Assembly (NCBI RefSeq): GCF_009914055.1
Contig: NZ_CP028271.1
Location: 744,001 to 808,000, forward strand
Direction: 5' to 3'
DNA length: 64,000 nucleotides
From: Mixta intestinalis
GTDB lineage: Bacteria; Pseudomonadota; Gammaproteobacteria; Enterobacterales; Enterobacteriaceae
In this document: in pieces, positions 1 through 7,781 of the stretch
Layout of the letters: every line of letters begins with the position of its first letter
How positions within the stretch are numbered: position 1 is the first letter of the stretch
The notes under the pieces: model-generated
Seen by the model: only the letters and a program-made list of their open reading frames with translations
The model's database searches: none
Told to the model about the DNA's origin: nothing
Program-made: the position numbers and the translations under genes

Positions 1-1388
1 TTTTGTATCACGTTATTTTTAGCGTAAATCAGCACATCTTTATTCATTTTGATGTGCCCCGTATCGCTTTGCGCAAAGTTGCCGCTGTTAACAATGAGTG
101 CTTCGCCATGCAGGTCATTGTCAATCACGACGTTGCCGCTTTTGCTTGTCAGTGACAACACTTCATACTTCAGCGCCGGATTATTGACGATGATATCTCC
201 TTTATTGGTCTCAATATTCAGCGAACCCTTGTTTTCGGCCAGCGCGTTGATAATGGTGCCGCTGATTTTCCCTTCGCCTTTAGCGCCCGGCTGATTAACC
301 TGCATATCGCCGGTCGACAAGTTCTGCTGCTCAGACGCTGCTTTTACCGTCAGCTGTGAACCTACCGCGAATTGAGGAGCGCTTTCCTTTGCTTCAGAGA
401 TCAGGTTATCGGCAGTAATATTGACGTTTTGCGTGAAGCGGGCGTCGCCTAATTTTACGTAGCTGTCGCTGGCCTTTGCGGTGATGCCAACTGAGCCGGC
501 GAGCGTCGCGCCGTTATTTACCGTAACCGCGTCGGCACTGGCATTGATGCTTTTTCCTGACAGGCTACCGGCTAACTCCATCGTGCCGGTGCCCATGCTG
601 TCAAGATAGATACCGCTGTCGTTGAAGGTAAAATTATTCGCTTCAATCACGCCGCTGTTATTAATGGCGCTGCGGGTAAGGGTATCGGTTGCCCATGCCG
701 TCAGGGTAATTGCGCCATTTTTCGTCGCCAGCAGACCGCCATTTTTAATTAAGGCCCGCAGGCTGCCTTTATTCACCTTAACTTTCATATTGCCGCGCGC
801 CGGGAACTGAAGCGTAATGCTGTCACCTGCAGCAAGGTGAATACTTCCAGCTTCAGACTGAATTTTCCCCTGGTTGCTGATTTCTCCGCCGCCGATAAGC
901 GCTACGGATTGTGACGCGGTAATATTCCCTTCGTTCGTCACTTTCCCCTGACTTTTGCCGCTGAACTGAAAGATATTGTTCATAAAGGCATTGTCGTCAA
1001 TATTCAGCGCAGAGGCGATAAGGCTACCTACGTTTACCGTCGCTCCATTGCCGATCAATACGCCGTTGGGGTTAACAATAATCACCCTGCCGTTAGCATT
1101 TAGCGCGCCCTTTATTTGGGTAGCATTAATAGAATTTATTCGGTTTAACACGGCAGAGTTGGCGCCAGGCTGATTAAAATTTAATGTTTCATTTCTGCCG
1201 ACATCCATATTATCCCAGTTAATAACCATCTTATCGCTTTGTTGGTTCACCTGAGTACCATTCTGGGTATGGGTGATAGACCCTGTCCCTTTGGCGATGG
1301 TGCCAGTGCCTGTCGCATAAGCGCAAGAGGTAAACGCCAGCGTGACGGCCAGCGCTAACGGGTTCAAGTCCATTTTTTTATGGTTCAT
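1..1388 (-). CDS. TpsA-type exoprotein (HMW/filamentous haemagglutinin-like), N-terminal part only
   Basis: This gene runs off the left edge of the window; 462 codons from the start at 1388 are open. The product begins with a short charged stretch and a hydrophobic signal peptide ending in an A-Y-A motif near residue 25. A typical two-partner-secretion (TPS) domain follows: INWDNMDVGRNETLNF at about 53-68, then NSAVLNRI, then NPNGVLIGNGATVNVGS near 103-119, the NPNG-type motif of filamentous haemagglutinin and HMW adhesins. After that come repetitive beta-helix-like segments rich in N, G, S and T. Family knowledge: such proteins cross the inner membrane by Sec and are exported by a TpsB (Omp85-like) partner, acting as adhesins, haemolysins or contact-dependent toxins. 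The extended signal peptide seen in many TpsA proteins is absent. A second Met lies at 1373. No tpsB gene is visible in the window. The C-terminus, and hence the activity, cannot be judged. Confidence 0.85.
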   Translation of the reverse strand, partial: MNHKKMDLNPLALAVTLAFTSCAYATGTGTIAKGTGSITHTQNGTQVNQQSDKMVINWDNMDVGRNETLNFNQPGANSAVLNRINSINATQIKGALNANGRVIIVNPNGVLIGNGATVNVGSLIASALNIDDNAFMNNIFQFSGKSQGKVTNEGNITASQSVALIGGGEISNQGKIQSEAGSIHLAAGDSITLQFPARGNMKVKVNKGSLRALIKNGGLLATKNGAITLTAWATDTLTRSAINNSGVIEANNFTFNDSGIYLDSMGTGTMELAGSLSGKSINASADAVTVNNGATLAGSVGITAKASDSYVKLGDARFTQNVNITADNLISEAKESAPQFAVGSQLTVKAASEQQNLSTGDMQVNQPGAKGEGKISGTIINALAENKGSLNIETNKGDIIVNNPALKYEVLSLTSKSGNVVIDNDLHGEALIVNSGNFAQSDTGHIKMNKDVLIYAKNNVIQ

Positions 1389-1430
1389 AATTTTCTCTGA
1401 TAGTTCGTAGACGAAAATATTTTTGAAGTC

Positions 1431-1462
1431 GCAAAAAACCTGCAAAAGTGCAGGCTTTTTGC
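1431..1462 (-). terminator. Terminator-like hairpin in the leader of the exoprotein gene
   Basis: Read on the minus strand there is a stem of GCCTGC/GCAGGT type around an ACTTTT loop, flanked by AAAAA on one side and TTTTTT on the other. This is the shape of an intrinsic terminator. It lies 43 bp before the exoprotein start codon. It could end upstream transcription or attenuate exoprotein expression. Confidence 0.55.
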
Positions 1463-1588
1463 GAATTGATATGTTAAAGATCGATCAGGGACTGAATTAT
1501 GAGAATGGTCTTGAATAAACCAGGCCGTAAGGCGCTATGCATTTAAGCGATCGATTTGTTTTCATTAATTTATCAGGGTGCATAAAAA

Positions 1589-1615
1589 ATCATTTTATTA
1601 TTTTAATAAAATGAT
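1589..1615. repeat. AT-rich perfect inverted repeat, 11-bp arms
   Basis: The arms ATCATTTTATT and AATAAAATGAT are perfect complements separated by the five bases ATTTT. The repeat lies about 200 bp upstream of the exoprotein start and could be an operator or a weak terminator. Nothing in the sequence decides between them. Confidence 0.5.
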
Positions 1616-1790
1616 AAAAACGGTACATTTTCTGTGTCTAAATAAAATAAATGCCTCGCTATGGTCACTTCGCGTTGGCCTCGAATGTTCCGTAAAAATC
1701 CGTCTGGTTGAAGTAGACATCAGCTAAAGCCATAAAGGCTGCCTTTCAGAGCCTCCTGGTACAGGCCAGCCGTTGGTTGGCCATGCTTAA

Positions 1791-2099
1791 TGGATAAAAG
1801 AGCGGCTGGAGAGCGGGATGCAACTAATGTTCGATGATTTGAGGAGGCTGGCATTATCTTTTTATTTTTAAAGGCCTTATAACAAGATTATAACGGATAT
1901 GTTTACTCATATACAGTTGGCTAACGGATGCAGTTTCAATAATGTGACTTTGAACGTGGTTCTTAATGATTATATCGGGTTCAATAAATCATCAAATAGT
2001 TCAATAAGAAGAATTAAAGCGATACAGGACAAAAATATCGACTGGCAGAGAAAAAGTTTGCCTTCTGAAGTAACCCCTCAAATCAGGGCGAAGCGATAA
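1791..2099 (+). pseudogene. DUF3289-family gene relic (middle part)
   Basis: The frame from about 1791 reads W-I-K-E-R-L-E-S-G-M-Q, then MFDDLRRLALSFYF up to an in-frame TAA at 1869-1871. It continues RPYNKIITDMFTHIQ, NKSSNSSIRRI and NIDWQRKSLPSE up to a stop at 2097-2099. From memory this matches the middle of DUF3289 proteins (an MFDEMR...FYGPY...MI.HMQ segment, then DK..NS...NIDW). An N-terminal part, the stop-free junction and the conserved C-terminal domain are all missing. A piece from the ATG at 1899 is open for 66 codons but begins inside the homologous segment, so I do not call it an independent gene. Function of the family is unknown to me. Confidence 0.6.
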
Positions 2100-2204
2100 C
2101 CATGGTATGTATCTTGTTGTAATACAACCTGTCAGCAATAGCATATCAATGTCTCCATAATAGGGTCACGATGAATTTTTATTATCTCCCCATTATCCTT
2201 CAAT

Positions 2205-2752
2205 TTATAGCGCCTGGCTTTCACTACGCCCCCCGGTGATTTCTACAGTGGCTTCCATATCGGTCATGTACGGTTTGAAACCAAACTGGTTGTATCGTTG
2301 TAGTACAAACCAGATGCGGAAAAAACGGAACTGATTGAACCTGTAATTTAAAATATGATCAATATCAAGGCCAAAATGATCCTGAACTTTGTAATGCACC
2401 ACAGCACGATAACGGTCATTATCAATATGTAATAACTTAATGGTAATATCTGTTGCCCAGGTATCGTGGATAGTGATCCCCATACCGTTAAAATTATCCT
2501 GAATGCTGTAAAATTTTGGTAATTTTCCATCGGATATTGCTTTACGTAATTCGTCTTTCTTTTCTATTGGATAGATGTTTTTTAATTAATATGGTTTTTA
2601 ACTATTCTTTTATTCGTAGTAATATACTTTTTTTCGGTTTTGTCATTAAGAATATGGTCTTTTAAATCCCCACAGCGCATATCACTGGCACTGTAATCGT
2701 CCATCCATTTTTGGGTTTTAAATATAGTGCAGGGAAACTGTAGTGCAGCCAT
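2205..2752 (-). pseudogene. DUF3289-family gene relic (N-terminal end joined to C-terminal domain, frameshifted)
   Basis: An ATG at 2752 opens a 56-codon frame containing PCTIFKTQKWMDDYSASDMR, typical of the DUF3289 N-terminus. It then jumps to KDHILNDKT...IVKNHIN and stops at 2582-2584. The conserved C-terminal domain continues in another frame: NIYPIEKKDELRKAISDGKL, then FNGMGITIHDTWATDITIK, HYKVQDHFGLD, FNQFRFFRIWFVLQRYNQFG and ATVEITGG, ending at 2205. The gene has therefore lost a large internal segment (by comparison with a family length of roughly 280 residues, from memory) and a few bases at an A-rich run near 2575-2585. An isolated C-terminal frame from 2483 (92 codons) is unlikely to make a functional protein. 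Confidence 0.7.
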
Positions 2753-2887
2753 TAAGATACATTCCTCGTATCATCTTCCGTTGATATATATTTGCACTAT
2801 TCTTTTCGCCCTGGCCCTCCCTTAACCTCCACACCGCGTTTTTTGTCTGACTACACTTACCTTCTGGATAAGCAAAAAGGATGAAAA

Positions 2888-3862
2888 ATGAAGCCGTTAA
2901 ACTGGGCCATTATTGGGCCGGGCGCTATTGCTCAGCAGTTTGCCGCCGCGATGGTGGCAATGAACAGAAAAGTGTATGCGGTTGGTGCCAGAAACCGTGA
3001 AAAAGGGCAGGCCTTTGCGCAACGCTACGCTATTGAACGCGTGGATGATGATATTGCGCGGCTGCTAAGCGATCCGCAAATCGATGCAGTCTATATTTCA
3101 ACGCCGCACGCCAGTCATTTCGGCTGGATGAAGCTGGCACTGGAACAGGGTAAACATCTGCTGGTGGAAAAAGCGATAGTCGTCAGCAGCAGTGAGCTGA
3201 ATGAAATTAACCGGCTGGCGCAGCAGAAAAAGCTGATCGTTGCCGAGGCGATGACGCTGTTTCATATGCCACTTTACCATCAGCTGAAAGCACTGATTAC
3301 CGAAGGACGGCTGGGGAACGTGAAAATGATCCAGGTCTCCTTTGGCTCGATTAAAGAACCCGATCCAGAGAACCGTTTTTTTAACCCTGAGCTGGCGGGT
3401 GGGGCGCTGCTTGATATTGGCACCTATGCGCTATCGTTCGCGCGCTTTTTCCTCTCCAGCCAGCCCGATCGGCTGTTGACCACCGTAAGTCAGTTCAGCA
3501 CCGGTGTGGATGAACAGTCGGGCATTCTGCTGCAAAATAACAGCAATGAGATCGCCACCATTTCACTGGCTTTTCGCGCCAAAATGCCGAAGTGTGGCCT
3601 TATCGCCTGTGAAAAAGGCTCTATTACCGTGGATGATTTTCCGCGTGCGCAGCGGGCTACGCTCAACTGGGCAGATGGCGGCAGCGAAATCATTGAGGCA
3701 GGTGAAAGCGAGCGTGCCTTGCAGTATGAAATTCTCAACGTTGAGGAATATATCGCACAGGGCAGTAATCCGCTGCATTACCTGACGGAAGATGTGGTGG
3801 CGCTGATGACGGATATCCGTCAGCAATGGGGCATCCGTTTTCCTTTTGAACAGCAAGCGTAA
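2888..3862 (+). CDS. Gfo/Idh/MocA-family oxidoreductase
   Basis: A 324-residue NAD(P)-dependent oxidoreductase. The N-terminal Rossmann fold shows the nucleotide-binding stretch IIGPGAIAQQF at residues 8-18. The family's conserved lysine is in LLVEKAI near 92-98, where most relatives have EKP; here the proline is replaced by alanine. The C-terminal substrate domain has the GGALLDIGTYAL segment. The overall pattern resembles the dihydrodiol dehydrogenase/YgjR-like branch. The substrate cannot be read from sequence. The start is preceded by AAAAAGGATGAAA, a fair ribosome binding site. A small secreted-protein gene follows 54 bp downstream on the same strand, possibly cotranscribed. Confidence 0.85.
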   Translation: MKPLNWAIIGPGAIAQQFAAAMVAMNRKVYAVGARNREKGQAFAQRYAIERVDDDIARLLSDPQIDAVYISTPHASHFGWMKLALEQGKHLLVEKAIVVSSSELNEINRLAQQKKLIVAEAMTLFHMPLYHQLKALITEGRLGNVKMIQVSFGSIKEPDPENRFFNPELAGGALLDIGTYALSFARFFLSSQPDRLLTTVSQFSTGVDEQSGILLQNNSNEIATISLAFRAKMPKCGLIACEKGSITVDDFPRAQRATLNWADGGSEIIEAGESERALQYEILNVEEYIAQGSNPLHYLTEDVVALMTDIRQQWGIRFPFEQQA

Positions 3863-3916
3863 ATACAGGTATCGGTCAGCCAGACCGATCTCAACGCGAT
3901 TAAATAAGGTGAAGCG

Positions 3917-4339
3917 ATGAAAATAACACCGCTATGGCTGATATCCACCCTGTTCCCTGCTGTTTGTTTGGCGCAACAGCCCGGAGAGGCGATCGATAAG
4001 CAGCTTCAGGAATGCAAAATGCAGGCGAATACTACCGTTGAAAATAGCCAGTGCTATGCAAAGGCTACCCGCCAGTGGGACGACGAACTGAATAATCAGT
4101 ACCGCCTGCTGCTCAACGATCAACCTGACAGCGTCCGGCAAAAAATCAGGGCCGCACAGCGTAGCTGGATTCAGTATAAGGAGAGTTATAACGAGGCGAT
4201 CGCCGCCTGTTATCAGCAACAGCAAGGAAGCATATGGCCGCTGGTGGCGGCGGAAACCAGGATGAACGTTATCCGCGATAAGGCTATCGATCTTTATAAG
4301 CTGCGAGTCAGCACTAACCTGGCAGGGGAAGAAGGGTAA
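3917..4339 (+). CDS. DUF1311 / LprI-like periplasmic protein
   Basis: A 140-residue protein with a signal peptide cleaved after a CLA motif near residue 19. The mature part has three spaced cysteines (ECKMQ, SQCYAK, AACYQ) and the helical pattern QWDDELNNQYRLLL...IRAAQRSWIQYKES, the signature of the DUF1311 domain. One family member is a mycobacterial lysozyme inhibitor (LprI); most others have no known function. This protein lacks a lipobox, so it should be a soluble periplasmic protein. A lysozyme-inhibitor role is only suggested by family membership. Confidence 0.8.
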   Translation: MKITPLWLISTLFPAVCLAQQPGEAIDKQLQECKMQANTTVENSQCYAKATRQWDDELNNQYRLLLNDQPDSVRQKIRAAQRSWIQYKESYNEAIAACYQQQQGSIWPLVAAETRMNVIRDKAIDLYKLRVSTNLAGEEG

Positions 4340-4435
4340 AGGTTGCTACGCCGCATCATGCCTTTGGTCTGGCTCTCGTGATGAGCACAGCGCTTTACTG
4401 CTACCTTTACGCTACGTTTCCCTAAGGAGCGCACA

Positions 4436-5551
4436 ATGATACGTCCGTTGATTTCTCTGGCAGCAGGTGCGGCCATGCTGGTGACCACACCGCTGCTGGC
4501 CGTACAGGTAACGGTGCAGCAATTACAGGATAAGCTCGATCATCCCTGGGCGTTGGCTTTTTTGCCGGATAATAAAGGCCTGCTCATTACTGAACGTTCC
4601 GGAGCGCTGCGGCTGTGGCTGCCGGATAAAGGGGTGTCGGCACCCATCAGCGGCGTGCCTGAAGTATGGCGCGAGCGACAGGGCGGTTTGCTGGATGTGG
4701 CGCTGGCTCCCGATTTTGCACAAAGTCGTCGTCTCTGGCTGAGCTATACCGAGGCAGATAATCAGGGGCGCGCCGGGGCGGTGGTTGGCTACGGTAAACT
4801 CAGCGCGGATAGCCATCAGCTGAGCGATTTTAACGTAGTGCTGCGTCAGGAGCCGAAACTTTCCGGCGGTGCGAATCTGGGCACCCGTATCGCTTTCGAT
4901 CGTCAGGGATATCTGTGGATCGCCTTTGGCGATAACTTCCAGGCTCAGACGGCGCAACAGCTGGATAAGCTACAGGGCAAGCTGGTGCGCCTGAATACCG
5001 ACGGCTCGGTGCCGCAGGATAACCCGTTTGTGGGCCAAAGAAATGCACGCCCGGAGATTTGGGCTTTTGGCTTGCGCAACCCGCAGGGGCTGGCGCTTAA
5101 TCCCTGGACGCAGCAGATATGGGAAAGCGAGCATGGCCCACGCGGGGGCGATGAGGTGAATATCCCACAAAAAGGGAAAAATTATGGCTGGCCGATCGCC
5201 ACCTGGGGCGTCGATTACAGCGGCGAAAAAGTCCCGCAGGCGCAGGGTGGTGAGGTGGCGGGCACCGAGCAGCCGGTTTACTGGTGGAAAAAATCGCCTG
5301 CCGTCAGCGGCATGGCTTTCTATAACAGCGCACGCTTCCAGCCGTGGAAAAACTCGCTGTTTATCGGCGCGTTGAAGGAGAAAAGCCTGATCCGCCTTAG
5401 CCTGAACGGGGAACGGGTAACCGGAGAAGAGCGCCTGCTACAGGATCGCGGTGAACGTATTCGTGATGTGCGACAGGGGCCGGATGGCTATCTTTATGTG
5501 CTGACCGACGAGCGCAACGGTAAGCTGCTAAAGGTTGGCCTTGCGCCCTGA
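4436..5551 (+). CDS. yliI: PQQ-dependent aldose sugar dehydrogenase
   Basis: A 371-residue soluble glucose dehydrogenase-type beta-propeller, matching E. coli YliI (Asd) in length and neighbourhood near dacC. It has a signal peptide (AAMLVTTPLLA) and acts in the periplasm. Diagnostic stretches include DHPWALAFLPD, GGLLDVALAPDF, WAFGLRNPQGLALNP, EHGPRGGDEVN and NYGWPIATWG. It oxidises aldoses using pyrroloquinoline quinone. No PQQ synthesis genes are in the window, so the holoenzyme may depend on PQQ made elsewhere or scavenged. A strong ribosome binding site (TAAGGAG) precedes the ATG. Confidence 0.93.
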   Translation: MIRPLISLAAGAAMLVTTPLLAVQVTVQQLQDKLDHPWALAFLPDNKGLLITERSGALRLWLPDKGVSAPISGVPEVWRERQGGLLDVALAPDFAQSRRLWLSYTEADNQGRAGAVVGYGKLSADSHQLSDFNVVLRQEPKLSGGANLGTRIAFDRQGYLWIAFGDNFQAQTAQQLDKLQGKLVRLNTDGSVPQDNPFVGQRNARPEIWAFGLRNPQGLALNPWTQQIWESEHGPRGGDEVNIPQKGKNYGWPIATWGVDYSGEKVPQAQGGEVAGTEQPVYWWKKSPAVSGMAFYNSARFQPWKNSLFIGALKEKSLIRLSLNGERVTGEERLLQDRGERIRDVRQGPDGYLYVLTDERNGKLLKVGLAP

Positions 5552-5597
5552 CGCCCATCTACAGATTGCGCCTGATGTCAGGTTTACAGACGGCCGG

Positions 5598-6254
5598 TTA
5601 TTTCACCCAGTGTGATATCTCCCAGCCGCGCTGTTGCGCCTCCCGTAACAGCTGCGCGTCGGGATTAATAGCGCAGGCGTAATCAGCCAGCTTCAGCAGC
5701 GGCAGATCGCTGGCGGAATCGCTATATGCCCAGGTATGTTGAAAGCGATTTTCCTGATGACGCGCTTGCCAGTCGGCCAGGCAGGTGGCTTTGCCATTGC
5801 GCCACGCGGATGCGGCACCCGGCGCGCCGCTGTAGCGATCGGCAATAATTTCCACGCCAACGCCCAGCGCGCCATGAGCGCCCAGTCGTTGCGCAATCGG
5901 CGCAATCAGATGCTCGCCGCTGGTGGAAATGAGCATAATGGTATCGCCACGTTGGCGATGCCAGGCGAGCCGCTCACGCGCCGCAGGGTAAACGCGCGGA
6001 ACGATATCGCGCTGAATGAACCGTCGCGTCCAGCCGCTGACCGTTAAGGTTCCCATACCCGCCAGCGGTGCCAGGGTGCGCTGCATATAGGCTTCCAGCG
6101 GCAGTATGCCCTGGCAATATTGCGCCATCAGCGTTTCTTCTTCAGCGATCAGCGTTTCAGGCGCGTAGCCCTGCGAAACCAGCCAGCGTATCCACAGGCT
6201 GTTGCTGTCGGCACAAATCAACGTTCTGTCAAGATCGAACAGCGCTAAATCCAC
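5598..6254 (-). CDS. HAD-superfamily (subfamily IB) phosphatase
   Basis: A 218-residue hydrolase with all four HAD motifs: FDLDRTL at residues 6-12 with the nucleophilic aspartate, the motif II threonine/serine in LISTSGEH, the motif III lysine in RNGKATCL, and AYSDSASDLPLL with the acidic pair. The helical cap between motifs I and II places it with phosphoserine-phosphatase-like IB enzymes. The substrate is unknown. It sits between yliI and dacC, where E. coli has gstB, and is transcribed divergently from dacC. Confidence 0.88.
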   Translation of the reverse strand: MDLALFDLDRTLICADSNSLWIRWLVSQGYAPETLIAEEETLMAQYCQGILPLEAYMQRTLAPLAGMGTLTVSGWTRRFIQRDIVPRVYPAARERLAWHRQRGDTIMLISTSGEHLIAPIAQRLGAHGALGVGVEIIADRYSGAPGAASAWRNGKATCLADWQARHQENRFQHTWAYSDSASDLPLLKLADYACAINPDAQLLREAQQRGWEISHWVK

Positions 6255-6506
6255 GGTGATTCTCCTTAGCCCAGTTTTCTTCAGGTTAGCGGAGTTTTGT
6301 GATCGCCTTAGTGGTTTTCTGCAAAATCAGAATCAGCCGCAGGTAATGAACGGTGCACTGATATGCACGCTAAGATTTATCTAATAAAATCTAAAAAACT
6401 TTACGATACAGCGGTTTTAATCATTGCGCTGACGGGGTAGCGTAGGATGCTGCGTTTTATATCCTTATGAAACATATGATTTTTCCACAGGTTACCCGAT
6501 CTCAAC

Positions 6507-7709
6507 ATGAAAAAAATGCGCCTTCACGCCAGCCTTTGTACCCTGGCGATAAGCGGCACGCTGATGCTGCTTCCCGTTGTAGTTAACGCCGAACAGGTGC
6601 CCGATGCGCCGCAGATCGAAGCTAAGTCGTGGATTTTGATGGACTATGCCAGCGGTCACGTACTGGCGCAGGCGAACGCCGACGATCGGCTCGATCCCGC
6701 CAGCCTGACCAAGATGATGTCCAGCTATGTTATCGGTCAGGCGCTAAAAAGCGGCAAGATTACCCGTGACGATATGGTTACCGTTGGCACGGATGCCTGG
6801 GCTACCGGCAACCCGATCCTGAAAGGTTCCTCGCTGATGTTTCTTAAGCCTGGCGATCGTATTCCGGTGTCGGAGCTGAATAAAGGCATAGTGATTCAGT
6901 CAGGTAACGACGCCAGCATCGCACTGGCCGATTATGTGGCGGGCAGTCAGGATGCCTTTGTCGGGCTGATGAATAATTATGTCCGCGCGCTGGGGCTGAA
7001 GAACACGCATTTTAAAACCGTGCACGGTTTGGATGCAGAAGGGCAGTACAGCACCGCGCGCGATATGGCGCTGATTGGTCAGGCGCTGATTCGCGACGTG
7101 CCGGAAGAGTATGCGCTGAATAAAGAAAAATCCTTTACCTTTAATAATATTACCCAGCGCAACCGTAATCGCCTGCTGTGGAGCAGCAACCTTAAGGTTG
7201 ACGGTATCAAAACCGGGCATACAGCCGGTGCGGGCAATAATCTGGTCGCTTCTGCTACCGAGGGTGATATGCGCCTGATTTCGGTAGTGATGGGCGCAGC
7301 TACCGACAGTATTCGCTTTCGTGAAAGCGAGAAGTTGCTGACGTGGGGGTTCCGCTTTTTTGAAACGGTGACGCCGCTTAAGGCCGATACGCCGTTTAAT
7401 CAGCAGCGCGTCTGGTTTGGCGATCGCAATGAAGTTAACCTTGGCGTGGCAAAGGATGTAGCGCTGACCATTCCAAAAGGGCAGATGAAGAACCTTAAGG
7501 CCACCTTTACACTCAGTACGCCTTCCTTACAGGCACCGCTGAAAAAATATCAGCCGGTGGGCACTATCGATTTCCAGCTGGAAGGGAAAACCATTGCGCA
7601 ACAGCCGCTGGTGGTGCTGGAGCCGGTAGAAAAGGGGAGTTTCTTTAGCCGCATCGTCGATTATGTGATGATGAAACTGAACGGCTGGTTTGGTAGCTGG
7701 TTCTCGTAA
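6507..7709 (+). CDS. dacC: D-alanyl-D-alanine carboxypeptidase PBP6 (DacC)
   Basis: A 400-residue penicillin-binding protein of class C. The signal peptide ends at NAE near residue 28. The catalytic SxxK motif is SLTK at 66-69, SGN at 132-134 and KTGHT near 235. A beta-rich C-terminal domain follows, and the last 20 residues form the amphipathic helix (VDYVMMKLNGWFGSWFS) that tethers DacA/DacC proteins to the outer face of the inner membrane. It trims the terminal D-alanine of peptidoglycan pentapeptides. Length and end match E. coli PBP6 (DacC) better than PBP5. Confidence 0.95.
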   Translation: MKKMRLHASLCTLAISGTLMLLPVVVNAEQVPDAPQIEAKSWILMDYASGHVLAQANADDRLDPASLTKMMSSYVIGQALKSGKITRDDMVTVGTDAWATGNPILKGSSLMFLKPGDRIPVSELNKGIVIQSGNDASIALADYVAGSQDAFVGLMNNYVRALGLKNTHFKTVHGLDAEGQYSTARDMALIGQALIRDVPEEYALNKEKSFTFNNITQRNRNRLLWSSNLKVDGIKTGHTAGAGNNLVASATEGDMRLISVVMGAATDSIRFRESEKLLTWGFRFFETVTPLKADTPFNQQRVWFGDRNEVNLGVAKDVALTIPKGQMKNLKATFTLSTPSLQAPLKKYQPVGTIDFQLEGKTIAQQPLVVLEPVEKGSFFSRIVDYVMMKLNGWFGSWFS

Positions 7710-7742
7710 CGCAGTTGCAGGCTCTTCTGCCATAACAAATAA

Positions 7743-7767
7743 AAAAGGTCGGCATTGCCGACCTTTT
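7743..7767. terminator. Bidirectional terminator between dacC and sdaC
   Basis: AAAAGGTCGGC and GCCGACCTTTT form a perfect 11-bp stem with a three-base loop and T-rich tails on both strands. It serves the convergent dacC and sdaC. Confidence 0.9.
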
Positions 7768-7781
7768 CTTTAACCTGTGGA

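Larger units (their letters stand above)
1389..1790. other. Non-coding region upstream of the exoprotein gene
   Basis: No convincing gene is present. The stretch holds the terminator-like hairpin at 1431-1462 and an AT-rich perfect inverted repeat at 1589-1615. The exoprotein promoter is presumably here, but I could not pick a specific -35/-10 pair. Confidence 0.5.
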
